Source: Cytidiella melzeri (taxonomy: Eukaryota; Basidiomycota; Agaricomycetes; Polyporales; Irpicaceae). Taken from it: a DNA stretch of 64,000 nt. A program made the translations under genes and the position numbers. Below, one piece after another: positions 34,706 to 48,681 of the stretch. The stretch is taken from positions 1-64,000 of the forward strand of contig JABYQR010000210.1 of assembly GCA_022592445.1 (NCBI GenBank), in the 5' to 3' direction. A model generated the notes under the pieces. That model was not told the origin of the DNA. It was given only the letters and a program-made list of their open reading frames with translations, and made no database searches. Position 1 is the stretch's first letter; each line of letters begins with the position of its first letter.

Positions 34706-36841
34706 CTAATACCCGGGTCCACTGCGCAATTCTTTCGCAGCATCTGCTCTGATCGAGGCCATGAACGCCCTGTCTTCCTCTGAGATCCCATACTCAAACT
34801 GCTTGAGAGTAGGGGTAGCGTCAATGAAGCGTTGTCGGATGATATCCCCATGTTTCGCGCTGCGGAGTCTGACTGTGCACTTGAACGGGTTCGGGACGCT
34901 CGACAGTGCCTGTGAAGCCTACGTATCAGCCAGACACGACAGGTTGCTAAAGAGGATTCTCGTTACCTGCGCATAGTCCCAAATGTCTGGCTTGACTTCT
35001 TCACCTTTTGCATCCTTGCGGGGTAAGAACTCGAACGACCAAAGCAGGTTCATGACGTTGATGGCCTTTGTGCAATCAGCAGACTCTCGATTGGTTACAA
35101 ATACTTGGGCCGGCAAGGTACACTTACCGCAGAGTACTTTGCAATATGTATGCCGGCGCAGACACGCTTAACAACAATCACGAGTGAGAAATAATCGAAA
35201 TCAGTATTCGAAGAGCTTACTCTTCCTCCGCCAAAGGAGAGGTCGTTGCGCACCCCTGCATCCTTCTCGTGCTCCTTCTTCGTCCCAACGTCAGATTCCA
35301 TGTATCTGTCTGGATTGAACCTCTCTGGATCTTCATAAACTTCCGGGTCGTGGAAGATCCCCCCTTATACAAACCATCAGCGCGTTGGGTGTATATTATG
35401 CTGTGATACACACATATATTCGCAATAATGGTGGCACCTTCGGGGATCTTGTAGCCCTTGTACTAGCCAAGATCAAGGTTGTGCTTGATATGAATAATCA
35501 AATCACGTACGTAGACATCCCCCATCGCTGCACGAGGGATCAAAGGCGCGATCGGCCTGAAACGATGCACCTCTTTCACTAGAGCACGTATGTAGGGCAA
35601 ATCCTCGAAATCTTCCCATTCGGGTGCCCGATCTTGCCCAACGACCCTGTCCAACTCTTCGCGAGCTTTCACTTGGACTTCGGGAAATGCGGTGATAGCG
35701 AGGAGCATCGAGTTGAGGAATGACGATGTCGTATCACTGCCACCTTCTATCAGCGCACCACCAAGGTATCTGGTACCAAGCGAAGTTAGCTAGTGGCCAT
35801 CGCCGCTGTTGGCGGGAATGGGCTTACCCAATCATCTCTCGGTCCAAGCCCCACTCGTCGGCTCGCTTGATGACAGTCTCCATGTAGCACCCATTCTCAG
35901 CACCGCGCTGCTCGGTCTCTTCGTAAAGTCCAAAGTACAGCTCTCGCTGCAGGGCTCGAGTTTCGCGGCAGACCGACTTCCATTCTGCGAACCTCTCCGG
36001 GACATATTTCAGTAGTGGGATTTGGTCGACAGGAGGGTAGGAGCCGGGGAAGAGAATGTGTTCCCACATATGCTGGACATGGTAGAACGCAGCGACTTCT
36101 TTCGTGGCGAAGCGAGCAGCGCGCTTGCCGAAAACGACCGAGAGGATGAGCGAGGACGAGTAGCGACGGACGGCATCATAGTGGTCCTGGAAGTAGCTCG
36201 TCGAAAGGCGAACGTGCATAGATACACAAGCACCAAAAGCACTTACATCGGGAGCTCGAAGAATATCATACATGAGCTGTGCACTTTCCGCATCTTGAAC
36301 AGGGCGATGGTTCATTGAGGCCGTCGGGGTGAGGATCTCATGGGCACCTCGGCGGAGTGCACGCCACTTTTCACCATAGCGGGCCCTATGTTTGCACTGT
36401 AAGTCTTCTTGACCGTCGAGCTGATGACCAGGTTATACTTGCATGAACATGTTGAGCCCACCGCTCGTGACGGTATCTGCATAGTGATTGGGTGGTCTGT
36501 CTGCGGTGAGCCCAGAGTTTTTGTCGATGACCTCCCGAAAGGCCTCTGCAGAGGAGATGACAATGACGGTCTCAGGGCCAATTTTGAGACTGAAGATGTC
36601 GCCATATTCACGAGCCCAATCTGAGAGTCTACACAAAGACTGAGAGACAGATTTGCGTGGGCATACACAGAAGGTCTTACCGGAAGTAGGCTAGGACGCG
36701 AGGAAAGACGTGAACGTTCCCCAAGAGTGGCACGGTCGGAGGACCAGGAGGCAAGAAGCTCTCTCTCTTGCCAATCTGAGAGAGGCGATAGATAACGAAG
36801 CTAAGTGAGAGTGCTGCAGCAACGAAGGTTGGTGAGAGCAT
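34706..36841 (-). CDS. Cytochrome P450 monooxygenase (CYP)
   Basis: Ten exons (36841-36681, 36628-36439, 36396-36247, 36186-35828, 35769-35511, 35456-35414, 35363-35221, 35166-35128, 35065-34967, 34918-34706) give an intact 551-residue protein. An N-terminal ER anchor (SPTFVAAALSLSFVIYRLS) is followed by the proline hinge LPPGPPTVPLLGN. I-helix oxygen-binding motif GGSDTTS. ExxR in VKEVHRFRP. PERF-like PERFNPDRY. Heme loop FGGGRRVCAG with the Cys thiolate ligand, split by an intron between the two arginines. All catalytic elements are present, so it is likely an active ER-bound hydroxylase working with a P450 reductase. Sequence style resembles the CYP5037/CYP5144-type expansions of Agaricomycetes, but the family is not assigned. 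Upstream of GMC oxidase 1 in divergent orientation. Confidence 0.93.
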
Positions 36842-37860
36842 GGTAGGCATTGTGGAGGAACTGCCGCTGTGGTCGTTGGCTTTGAATCATGCTCATTTCC
36901 ATCACATTGACCCGCCATCTTCTGCCCAGCTGATTGGTCTTGTACTTCTGCGAACGTCCTATCAGAACCGGAGTCCGTTGCAGTGGCAAGATGGACTGGA
37001 ATTTGCAGTAGAAGCGAATGTTGTATCAAGAGATGGAGAAGGAGCTCTGATTCATTCATCTCGCCGTCCTGGCGCGTTTCGGATAAAATCTCTGTTATTC
37101 TGTGTCTCGTTGATACTGTACTACGCCTCTTGAGGAATGTAACACCCTGCAGTATGCCAATGTCAACTACAGACTCAAGTCATGTTCCAGTCGCATTGAC
37201 CAAACGTACGAAGAGATCCTGTTACGCAAAGCTGGTAATGTTTGCGGGAGTATTACTGGCAGGCCTATTAGTGATATTATTGGTGGGATGTGCATTGTCA
37301 CCACTCGCCATCGAAGTAACTCTAGTTATTTGCTGCGATTCTGTTCAAGCTCAGCTACAAAATATAAAAGCCAGTACTATTAGCGCTCAACGCCAGCTTC
37401 AGCGCATGTAAGTATAAGTTGGCCTGATGAACCGGCGTGAGTGCGCTACACCGAGCATGACCAACCGCATTCTAAATTCTTTTTCATGTACGTATAGACG
37501 TCAAAGCAGCGGACAACGCAGAGCAAATCATGGCCGCCAACGAAATCACAGTCACCGGCTGGACAGATGACTCGCTCTTGCCAGTTGCAACTGTGTAGCT
37601 GTCCGAGTACAACAAAGAAAAGTTGAGATATCAACTCCAAAGAATTCCGAGTCCAACGGTTGACGCTGCGGAACATTCGCGGCCATCTCATTCGGCTGTA
37701 CATGTGCTCAGTCCTCCGCCTTCACCACAGGCATTATGCGCAAAATAGGCTGGCATTCTGCGTTAACACTGTCGTACGATGCCCCGTCCCCTTAAACAGC
37801 GCTGACTTCTCTCAAAACCTCACCTGCGATTCTACGGTCTCCCCCCAGAACCTTCGCAAG
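36842..37860. other. Divergent intergenic region between P450 and GMC oxidase 1
   Basis: About 1 kb that should hold both promoters. A plus-strand frame starting at 37154 would encode an 85-residue peptide with one strong transmembrane stretch (LVMFAGVLLAGLLVILLVGC); no support beyond the hydrophobic segment. Confidence 0.45.
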
Positions 37861-40491
<2,631 letters not shown>

Positions 40492-41113
40492 AGTTGTAGC
40501 TGTGCTGGGGTGGCCTATAGTATGTTCGGTCTTGCGTCTTTGTTGATTGTGAAACCGTTTTGGATGATTGTAGAGGTCGGACTCAGTATCTAAAATTAAC
40601 CTCCATCCTACTACTAGTGTAAATTAGATCAACAACACATCACCATATGTCGATTTGTGTGGTCTGATTTTGAAACTGCGCCATGGTAAGGAGGCTGGGA
40701 CAGTGGCTTCACAAGTGCAGCGTTTGCTGATTTGATTCGACATCCTCCTCAAAGAGGCTCACATGAAATAAGCTATCCATGCACAGGAAGACTACTCTGC
40801 TATCACTGAGTAAAGACGAGGCGAAAGCCAGTGGCCAGAGCTCAGGATTAGATGCATCCCGGGCCGGGCGTCTGTATCATATGTTATGTATCATCGAAAT
40901 GCTTCAACCCTCATCACCTGTTTATGTGAGAAGTGGACTCGTATGGTACCGTGGAATCCTTACAAGCCAGCTCAAGGTTCGGATGGCATCATAGGTTCCC
41001 AAGGAGAGCAATACTAGCTGCGATCTTCTCAGGCTCGCACTGCGGAAAGTAGTATTTAATGACAACACCTTGCCACGAGATCCACCCTTCTCTCGTCGAG
41101 TGCTACGCCCACT
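40492..41113. other. Intergenic region between GMC oxidase 1 and DUF6534 copy B
   Basis: Contains one member of a diverged direct repeat (40649-40765). No gene seen. Confidence 0.55.
40649..40765 (+). repeat. Diverged direct repeat, left copy
   Basis: Starts GTCGATTTGTG and shares blocks TCTGATTTTGAA, CGCCATGGT and CTTCACAAGTGCAGCGTT in the same order and near-equal spacing with 43240-43356, roughly 80 percent alike by eye. The two copies flank DUF6534 copy B. Confidence 0.8.
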
Positions 41114-43206
41114 ATGTCTGAGTCTCAGACTATTCAAATTGTGAGGCCTGAGGAAGCCATTGGAGCTTGCTTTGTTATCATATGCGTTGTCTTTATGTGA
41201 GTTTCTATCAGATCAGTCTCCCTTGAAGAGCACTAGCAACTTACAGCTTCACAGGCTATACGGAGTGTTTTGTGCTCAAGTGTTCTTTTACTGGACATCG
41301 TACAAAGATCACCTCGTTGTCAGATGTATAGTCGGCCTGCTGACGTGAGTCCCTGGCTTCGTTCAAAAGACGAATGTGCTGCCCCGCTAACTTCATGTCT
41401 GCTAGCATTTTGGGGTCCGCTCACGTGGCGTTGTGCATTGCGATGCTTTACCGATACTTGATTATTGACTACGCTAATTCTGATGCACTACTGACTATCC
41501 TATGGTCAGTGATATATATGTCAGGTTTTCTTATACTCAATTGTCATCAGGAGTGTTGGGGTTTGCATCATTTATGCGTGTTGTTTGGATGCGTGCTCAT
41601 CCTTCACGAGGACAGGCATCAATTCTGACAGAAGTAAGAGAATAATCACTTGACACGCAGTCATAGCTCATGTGCAAACCGCTAGTTCTTAATCAGTGGA
41701 TTGGTACAGGGGTAACCTTTTCTCATTAGATGCACATATCTCGATTTATGCCGAATCGCACAGGTGGTACATATATCGTATTTGGCGACGTGCGTTGGCA
41801 TACTCTATATCGAGAGCTCAACGCTGACAATCTTGCTAGTACGGTCGAACATAGTAACCACTAGTGTTTTGGTAAGCCAACGTGCATTCTCGTATCCCGA
41901 AGTCCTGCAAGCTGAAGATACGGATTGGCGCACATTCGCAGGCTATTTTGTGGACCACGCGCATGGGTGAATGGTTCCTTGGTGCTATGCCCTCTTTCGC
42001 CTTGAAATTCAATGAATTGGTTATTAGGTCTTGCATTGAGTGAGTTGCTGGATCAGGCTTTACCTCATTGCTACTGTTCTCACCTGCACACTTCAATGTA
42101 AATCAGCATACGCTGCAAATCTGTAAGATGATTGTCTTGCTTTGTTAATATGTGACTTACGCCAATTTCCTGTTCTCTAGAACTCGCTCCACTACCTGGC
42201 TCAGCTCAGCCGAAGTCTTCAACGCAAGAGTGAGCAATTCACACACCGCAGGCTTGGCTAGGACATTCACAGGCTATGTTTTCCAGATAATCCTCAACTG
42301 CGCCTTCGGCATGAATGTGGTGGTTGACTTGTCTATCACCTCCATACTCACATTTTATCTTTACCATAATCACTCGCTGGCAAGTAGAAGGTGCGCTTTG
42401 TGACCTTGCGCTTCTATCCGGTGGTTAATTTTGATCAACTCTCATTCAGAAGTACCAAAACTCTTGTCAGCAGACTGATAGGTTTCTCAGTCGGCGTCGG
42501 AGCTCTTAACTTGTATTTTTTTTATCTTGAGACAAATGCAAGGCACTGATAATACACGTTTTTGCAGGATTGCATCGATTACTCTGATCATATTCGTGAG
42601 CGGCGTTGTGTTTTACTAATGTTCTACACTCACATCGCATGTGTTTCGACAGATCAACACAGTGGCCGACTTGACATTTGTGGGTCTGATGAACATGGAG
42701 GCGAAACGTAAGACAGCAACACCGTGACGCGCATATGAAGCTACACAATAACTGATATAACTACACAGTATACGCCAACTCAATGCTCGCAATGTGAGTG
42801 TCTTCACCTGTGTTTGGCTCATCAGATGCCAACCATACAACCCAGGTTGAACTCGCGACAACGCATCGCACAACAAGCAGTCTCCAGTGGAAATTACACC
42901 ATTGAGCTTTCCCAGATGCAAAGTCGAGCTGCCACTCGTCATACGGTTTGTCAAATCAAACAAATTGCGCAATCTGAGCTCACACTTATGAGCTGTGGAT
43001 GAACAGGCTGTGATACACGTACGGCAGGAAACAGTAGTATCTGGAGATTTGTGGGTGAGTGACCTCTTCCTGAGTAATATAAATGTGTGATAACGTGTTC
43101 TCAGCCTTCAGACAGCGGCAGCGAGAGACCTGCGATGCAACTAGTGCTGGGTCCTACGTCAGTTAGGGACCAAGCTCAAGATATCAAACAAAAGCAAGAG
43201 GTGTAA
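41114..43206 (+). CDS. DUF6534-type multi-pass membrane protein (copy B), 17 exons
   Basis: Proposed exons: 41114-41196, 41255-41344, 41406-41504, 41551-41577, 41764-41789, 41840-41871, 41912-41966, 42028-42039, 42107-42122, 42181-42390, 42450-42512, 42568-42595, 42653-42707, 42769-42793, 42846-42945, 43007-43054, 43105-43206. They sum to an intact 356-residue frame. Family landmarks: LYGVFCAQVFFYW, HVALCIAMLYRYLI, WYIYRIWRL, MNVVVDLSITSILTFYLYH and YANSMLAMLNSRQ. About seven membrane helices are expected. Exons as short as 12 and 16 nt are needed to keep the frame; exons 4 to 9 are the least certain and need transcript support. Weaker resemblance to copies A and C than those have to each other. 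Confidence 0.8.
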
Positions 43207-43239
43207 CTCAATGCCGTACCAGTAAGCAAGTCACATAGC

Positions 43240-43356
43240 GTCGATTTGTGCAGTCGTCTGATTTTGAATCTACGCCATGGTCAGGCCGCAACAATGACTT
43301 CACAAGTGCAGCGTTCGCCGAGTTTTGCGAACTCTTCCTCAAAATATGTTCACATA
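43240..43356 (+). repeat. Diverged direct repeat, right copy
   Basis: Partner of 40649-40765, lying in the 302-bp gap between the convergent 3' ends of DUF6534 copy B and the NRPS-like gene. Confidence 0.8.
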
Positions 43357-43508
43357 GATGTAACATAGACTTCGTCACCGCGATCGGCATGTCTATCTCC
43401 TTACACCCAGATTTCCAAATCTCGGATAACCTCACAAGACAGACAACCCTATGCATATTCAATAGCCGTACATACATACTTGAAGTCAGTGGCGCGTATT
43501 ATATACGA

Positions 43509-46500
43509 TCACTCTTGCACGGCGTATCGTATGTACTTCTCCACAACCTCCTCATGCTTGGCAAAGTCAAAGTCAACCAACTCTGCCACCTCTGGCGAGA
43601 TGCTCTGGAGATTCGTAGTGGCAAGCCTGGGCAACGGTTTCCGGGAAACATAATCTTCGATGTAGTCAATCAACGCGCCGTCGATGATGATGTCGGAGCT
43701 GCCCTCCTTGCGTTCTTGAAGGGTACGGACCGCATGAACCCATTCAGGTGCTGGGACTTCGTGGAGCGAGGGATAGAGCGCGAGCAGTGAAGATACAACG
43801 GTGGTCCAGTGAACAGGCCGGACGTTCTCGAAGCCGTAGAATGTCAGTGGGGCGGCGGCGGAGGGGAGATGTGCTCGAGTGAGAGCATACAGGGCCTTTG
43901 CAGCGTGCTCGACAGGAAGCCAGTGAGGAGACTGTGATACCAGGCCGAGCCAGAGTTAGCATTTGGAAGATGCAGTACAAAGACTGAAGCACTTACGCCG
44001 GTGAAAAGGTCGTCGGGAACTTTGCCTGCACGTACAGAAGCCCGCAAGATGCCTGGCACATATTCGTGCCTGTTCCATGCACCGGTCGTCAAAGACCCAG
44101 CTATTTGGCCACTACGCACAATTGAAGCTCGCAGTGCAGTAGTGGAAGTCGCCTTTTCCAGTATCTTCTCAGCTGCGAATTTTGAAAGAGCATATCCGTG
44201 CGGAAGAGCATGAGCCACCGAGCTTAAAGGCAACTCTGGGATGACATCTTCGTTTCCGAATGGCGGAAAACGGCCAGCTACGGATATAGACGAGATAAAT
44301 GTAAGATGAGGTGGGATGGGGCGAGGGGAAGCTAGGGCGAGATCGATCAACACACGAAGCCCGTCAAGTTGAGGCTTGAAAGACTGGAAGTGGTACGTAA
44401 ATGTCACCGGCCACGCATTATGAACGATTTGCGTGGCTTGCGCTGAAATCTATGTAAGGATACATCAGCAAAGAGTGTTTTCGGGCACAAATGCTCTTCA
44501 CCTCAGCGTACAAATCGGCGTCAATGCCTAGTCTCTTCTTGGTCACGTCCGTCTCGATAAGTATTGCTCGTCCGTTGTCAATGGCTGTCTCTAAGCCCAT
44601 ATAGTCCAAGCCTTTCTGTACAAAAGACGTTTGATGCCTCTGCAGTATGGTACCTCTACTGCTCGCCCTATTCAGCGCGTATACTTTCTTGACCTGTTCT
44701 GCCGGCTGCTCAAGAAGGTGGGAAAGGAATACGCTCCCGAGCGAGCCTGTCGATCCTGTCAGAACGTATACCTCGCCTTGCTGATCGCGATTAGCCGTCG
44801 GTGGACGAGCCGGGAAGGAAGAAGTTAGCATAGCAACGACTTCATTGACCATAGTCGCTGTAGAAACCTCGTCGCGGTACGATGAGGACCAAGCTACATC
44901 TTTGTTGTCCTCAGGCTGGTCGGACTTGTCGATGAGGGACGAGAGATACCGAGCCAAAGTTGCAGTATTCGGGTGTGTGTATATGATGTTCCGTGGTACT
45001 TCCTCACATACTTTGGCATGCTTCAGCATTGAGATAATGGCAAAACGCAGCCTAACAGCCAGGAGAGAATCTAACCCGGCGTTGAAAAAGTCGGCTTCGT
45101 CATCGATATGTTGCCCAAGGCACTCGTACACAAGCTTCCGAACTGAATCGGTGACAGCAGCGACATTGGATAAGATCAAGTTCATTGCCTGAGCGGCATT
45201 TGTACTAGGAGGTTCGCCTTCCTCGACTGTCTTGTATGCTTGCTCTACTTGTTCTTGATAGAGATCGAGAGTAGCCTTTTTCTTGATTGTGCCCTTATCC
45301 GAGTATTGGAACGGCACAGACGGATCTTCTACAAGAACGAGTGGTTGCAACAGACGTGAATGACGAGGAACCGTTTTGTTCACGTGCGTATCGATGTAAG
45401 ACCAGACTTTGGCCAAGTACGTCTTCTTGGCGTTTTCGTCGCCCGCAGGAAACCTATGACCAGCTGAGGGTCGCAGCAGGGCGCCGCAGAGAAATCGTCC
45501 AGCTCCAAAGACCACTACATGGGAGACATATGGCGACTCGCGGAGGAGTGTGTCTATATGAGGGTATCGTACGTTGAGAGAGGAATGGGTTTTTCTAGGT
45601 AAGACGCACCAAGCTGTTTCCCGTTTGCTTTTTCGCCATTGCTGAGTACAATCTGAAATGCTTCTGTAAGGCTCTGAGTTCAGGAGAATAAGATGGTTCA
45701 ACCCACTATATCATCCAAACGCCCCGAGATTCTCCATAAATTGGACCTATCTGGGTGCTTTGTCCAGATATCTGGAGTCAAAAATCCTCTAGGATTGTCG
45801 TGATTGATAATGGGCGGTATCACAATCTTCGGCTTCGGGTCACAGTCAGCTACGACAGTATGCGACTATTCGATGCCTGAGATGGACTCACAGACATAAC
45901 CAGCTGATAACCCTGGTCGGGATGCCTTGAATCTAGTAGTGTGAAATGATATTCGAAACTGTTTGTGAGTTTAACGTATTGCCAATCTGAGGGGTCCCTG
46001 GTTGGATCAAAGACCTGAGATGCGAAAACGCCAGCTTCCGTACTGCACGTCATGAATGAGACAATGTGTAGGGAGTAGAAGCAAACGTAAGACTGACATC
46101 CCGCCCCATGTAACGATGCGGACACCGCCGTGGGCAAGTTTGTCACCAACATCGCGCCGCAGCGGGGCACCGCCTTGTAGAACAGTGTTCGGGATGCGAA
46201 GGTATTCCTGTATGGATCAGGTGGCATGTCAGAATCGAAAGTTTTTACTAGTGGAGCCACGGGCATGTACCAGAGCCTCCGATAGGTCCAACATATCAAC
46301 GATATCCTCTAGTATATTGGGGACCAAGAGCACATCCGGCTTCTTATCTCTAAGGATCCGGAGATGCCGCAACACAGAATCAGAAGAAACAGCCTGGTAA
46401 GGCTCGACTAGAGTAATGATGCCCCCGTAGCCTGCTATGACGGGCAAAGTCTAGATAGGTAACGTGTTAGGCCCTTGTAACCAGCTTGACATCGCTACTT

Positions 46501-47670
46501 TACCATGCAAAAACCTCCTCCCTAGAAGAATTCCTTCAGATGTCACCAGAGAACGCATGAGTTAAGAACCCACGTGGTATATTGGAAGAGGTGTATAAAA
46601 AACCCTTCCTTTCCCGCCTGGATAGTCGGCTGCAGCCTGCGTCACCTTACTCTTGACCCAGTGATGTGACCACGCAATTGCTTTCGGATGGCCTAAGGCA
46701 GCGCATGTCAGCTGAAGCTCGATTCCAATCTACTCAGGCCATAAACTGCACCTGTAGTTCCGGACGTGTGCATGTACATGCAGATATTCCGCGCTTCCTT
46801 CCGCAATGCGTCGGCATGTTCTCCCCGTTTGATCGATTCAACGCGGCGAAGAAGGGCCTCGATTTGCGTTGGATTTTCTTCCTGGACTTGGGCGAGGTCA
46901 AAAGTAGGAAGGATACTGAACTTGGAGAAGCGGGTGGGCAAATCCCTATAACGAGGCTCGAGGGCCTCATCGAGTAGCAAGCATGTTGCATGCGTAGATT
47001 TGAGCAGATGCAGCACTGCTTCAGATGAGTTTTGCGGAGATATGAGGATCGGCTTTATAGACGGTTCAGTCAAGGAAGCGAGATGCGAGAATGATTGTCA
47101 TGTCGCTCACCGTCCACCGCAGTATGAACAACGCAAGCCAAGTTACGAGATACTGGTAGCTGTTGTGTCCAAGCAAGCCGACCACAAATGGCTCGTCGCC
47201 GAGGACTCGAGCTGGAAGGCCAGTCAACCCAAGCAACTCTGCGGCTCGAGATTGCACGGCATTTATAAGGTGACGCCAATTGACTGTAGTCAGGTTCACT
47301 TCGTGTTCTGTGCCTGCGTCTTGTATAAGCAACACTGCCTCATTGTCAAGCTTCTCAGCAGCTACACTGAGGATATATTCGCAGACCGGAAGTGCATCAG
47401 CTGTTAAGCGGGCCAAGGTTCCGCTTGGGTTGTTCAGGGCCGCGTCGCGCATAAGTAACGGCTGCTGGGGGCTATTGTCTCCCGCTGCTCGTAAGCCCGC
47501 AATGAATGAATCGCTGTTGACAAGTTTGTTACCTTTGAAAGGTTCACGATGGAAACACGTTTGTACGGTGGGAGTCGAGTAGGCAGGGGAGGGGAGGTGG
47601 TAGTAGTTTTGGGGACGGGTGCCTCAAGGCTTTGAACGCCCTGCTCAATGTTTTCGGCGCATCGCATCAT
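43509..47670 (-). CDS. NRPS-like A-T-R enzyme (adenylation, carrier, thioester reductase)
   Basis: Thirteen exons (47670-47533, 47464-47111, 47052-46752, 46692-46574, 46521-46504, 46450-46271, 46207-46098, 46042-45892, 45832-45707, 45652-45610, 45553-44502, 44449-43997, 43931-43509) give 1155 residues. A domain: HTSGTTGHPK (A3), PLPIYHGGG, GGAPLRRDVGD, GGITEAG (A5), SGRLDD and IVLSNGEKANGK. T domain: phosphopantetheine serine in FNAGLDSLLAVRLR. R domain (extended SDR): VYVLTGSTGSLGSVFLSHLL for NADPH, FISSISVAG, catalytic Tyr-Lys in GYALSKFAAEK. This order matches fungal carboxylic-acid reductases and Lys2-like enzymes; lack of a condensation domain and the modest length argue for a single-substrate aryl or amino acid reductase giving an aldehyde. 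The joint near 45832-45892 is the least certain. Exon 5 is only 18 nt. Confidence 0.92.
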
Positions 47671-48681
47671 GGCAGATGCACGCCAAATGGGCTAACTCGG
47701 GAAAGCCTTGACGTTTCTACGCGGTGCAATCGGAGGCGCCTCATTTTCGCTGCCTTCTAGCCGTTTTCTTTGTTTTTCTTTGGGTAGAGCGTAAAAGAGG
47801 TCTTCTAGCCGTTCTGTGCGAGAGAACGCAGCAGTCAACAACTCGGTCAGCAGAGTGACCTGTGTGCTTTAACAAGTCGTAACTTACGCTCTTAGAGTAA
47901 GTAGTTGCAGATCACGGACGAGCGAAGAGAGGAACAATGATAGCGGAGTTCGGACATTACTATTCCGCAAAAGGAAATGCTGCCAGGCCAACACCGTAAC
48001 TCAGTGACCGCGTGCTGTCGCTGCAAACATTGCGTCTATCACTCATCGTCATTGAGCCTATGTAGCTGATATGCAGCTATATTTATCATGCATCTCAGAT
48101 GACAGCCTCGATAATACTCGTCAGAGTCCATTAGTAACAGCAAGCCCACTTACTCAAGTAAGTCACAGATTGACTGCATTTTCTTTCAAGTATGTAACAG
48201 TCTCCCCGATGTTCGTTTCAGACTGCTGTTGCTTGTCCGTCCAGGTCGAAAGACGGCAAAGCGGCGGCTGGATCAACAGCTGAATCAGAAACAGAAAGTG
48301 TGTAGAGCGTCCGTAACTCAGCACATGGTTGATAAGGATGAAAGCGATGTCGTATGTTAGGCTTGTTCCAGCGCGCACTGTCAATGATCAAGGTGATGAT
48401 GCTCGCTATTATTTACCTGATCGCTGAAGGATGCTTTAGGGTTGCAGTTGCCGTAATGTATGCGGTAAGGCGCAACGCCAGTGATGCGCTGCTGGTGAAG
48501 CCTGTGGTTACTGGCTTTCGTCGATTGATGCTCATTTGTTGCTTGTACATCCGACGTCCTGCATGTGCCGATCAAACCCGAGTGCTAGCTATGCGACGGT
48601 ACTAAAAGGCTGACCTCGGGGAGACATACCTCTATTTTCAGCTGGAGTGCAACGTCAGCAAGCTCATACTCTTTCGCTGCC
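47671..48681. other. Divergent intergenic region between NRPS-like gene and GMC oxidase 2
   Basis: About 1 kb containing both promoters. Short frames near 48071-48605 on both strands have hydrophobic runs but no splice-supported model. Confidence 0.5.

Noticed and set aside
37154..37411. Small single-helix membrane protein gene
   Set aside because: Only a hydrophobic stretch supports it; it sits in the promoter gap between two divergent genes.
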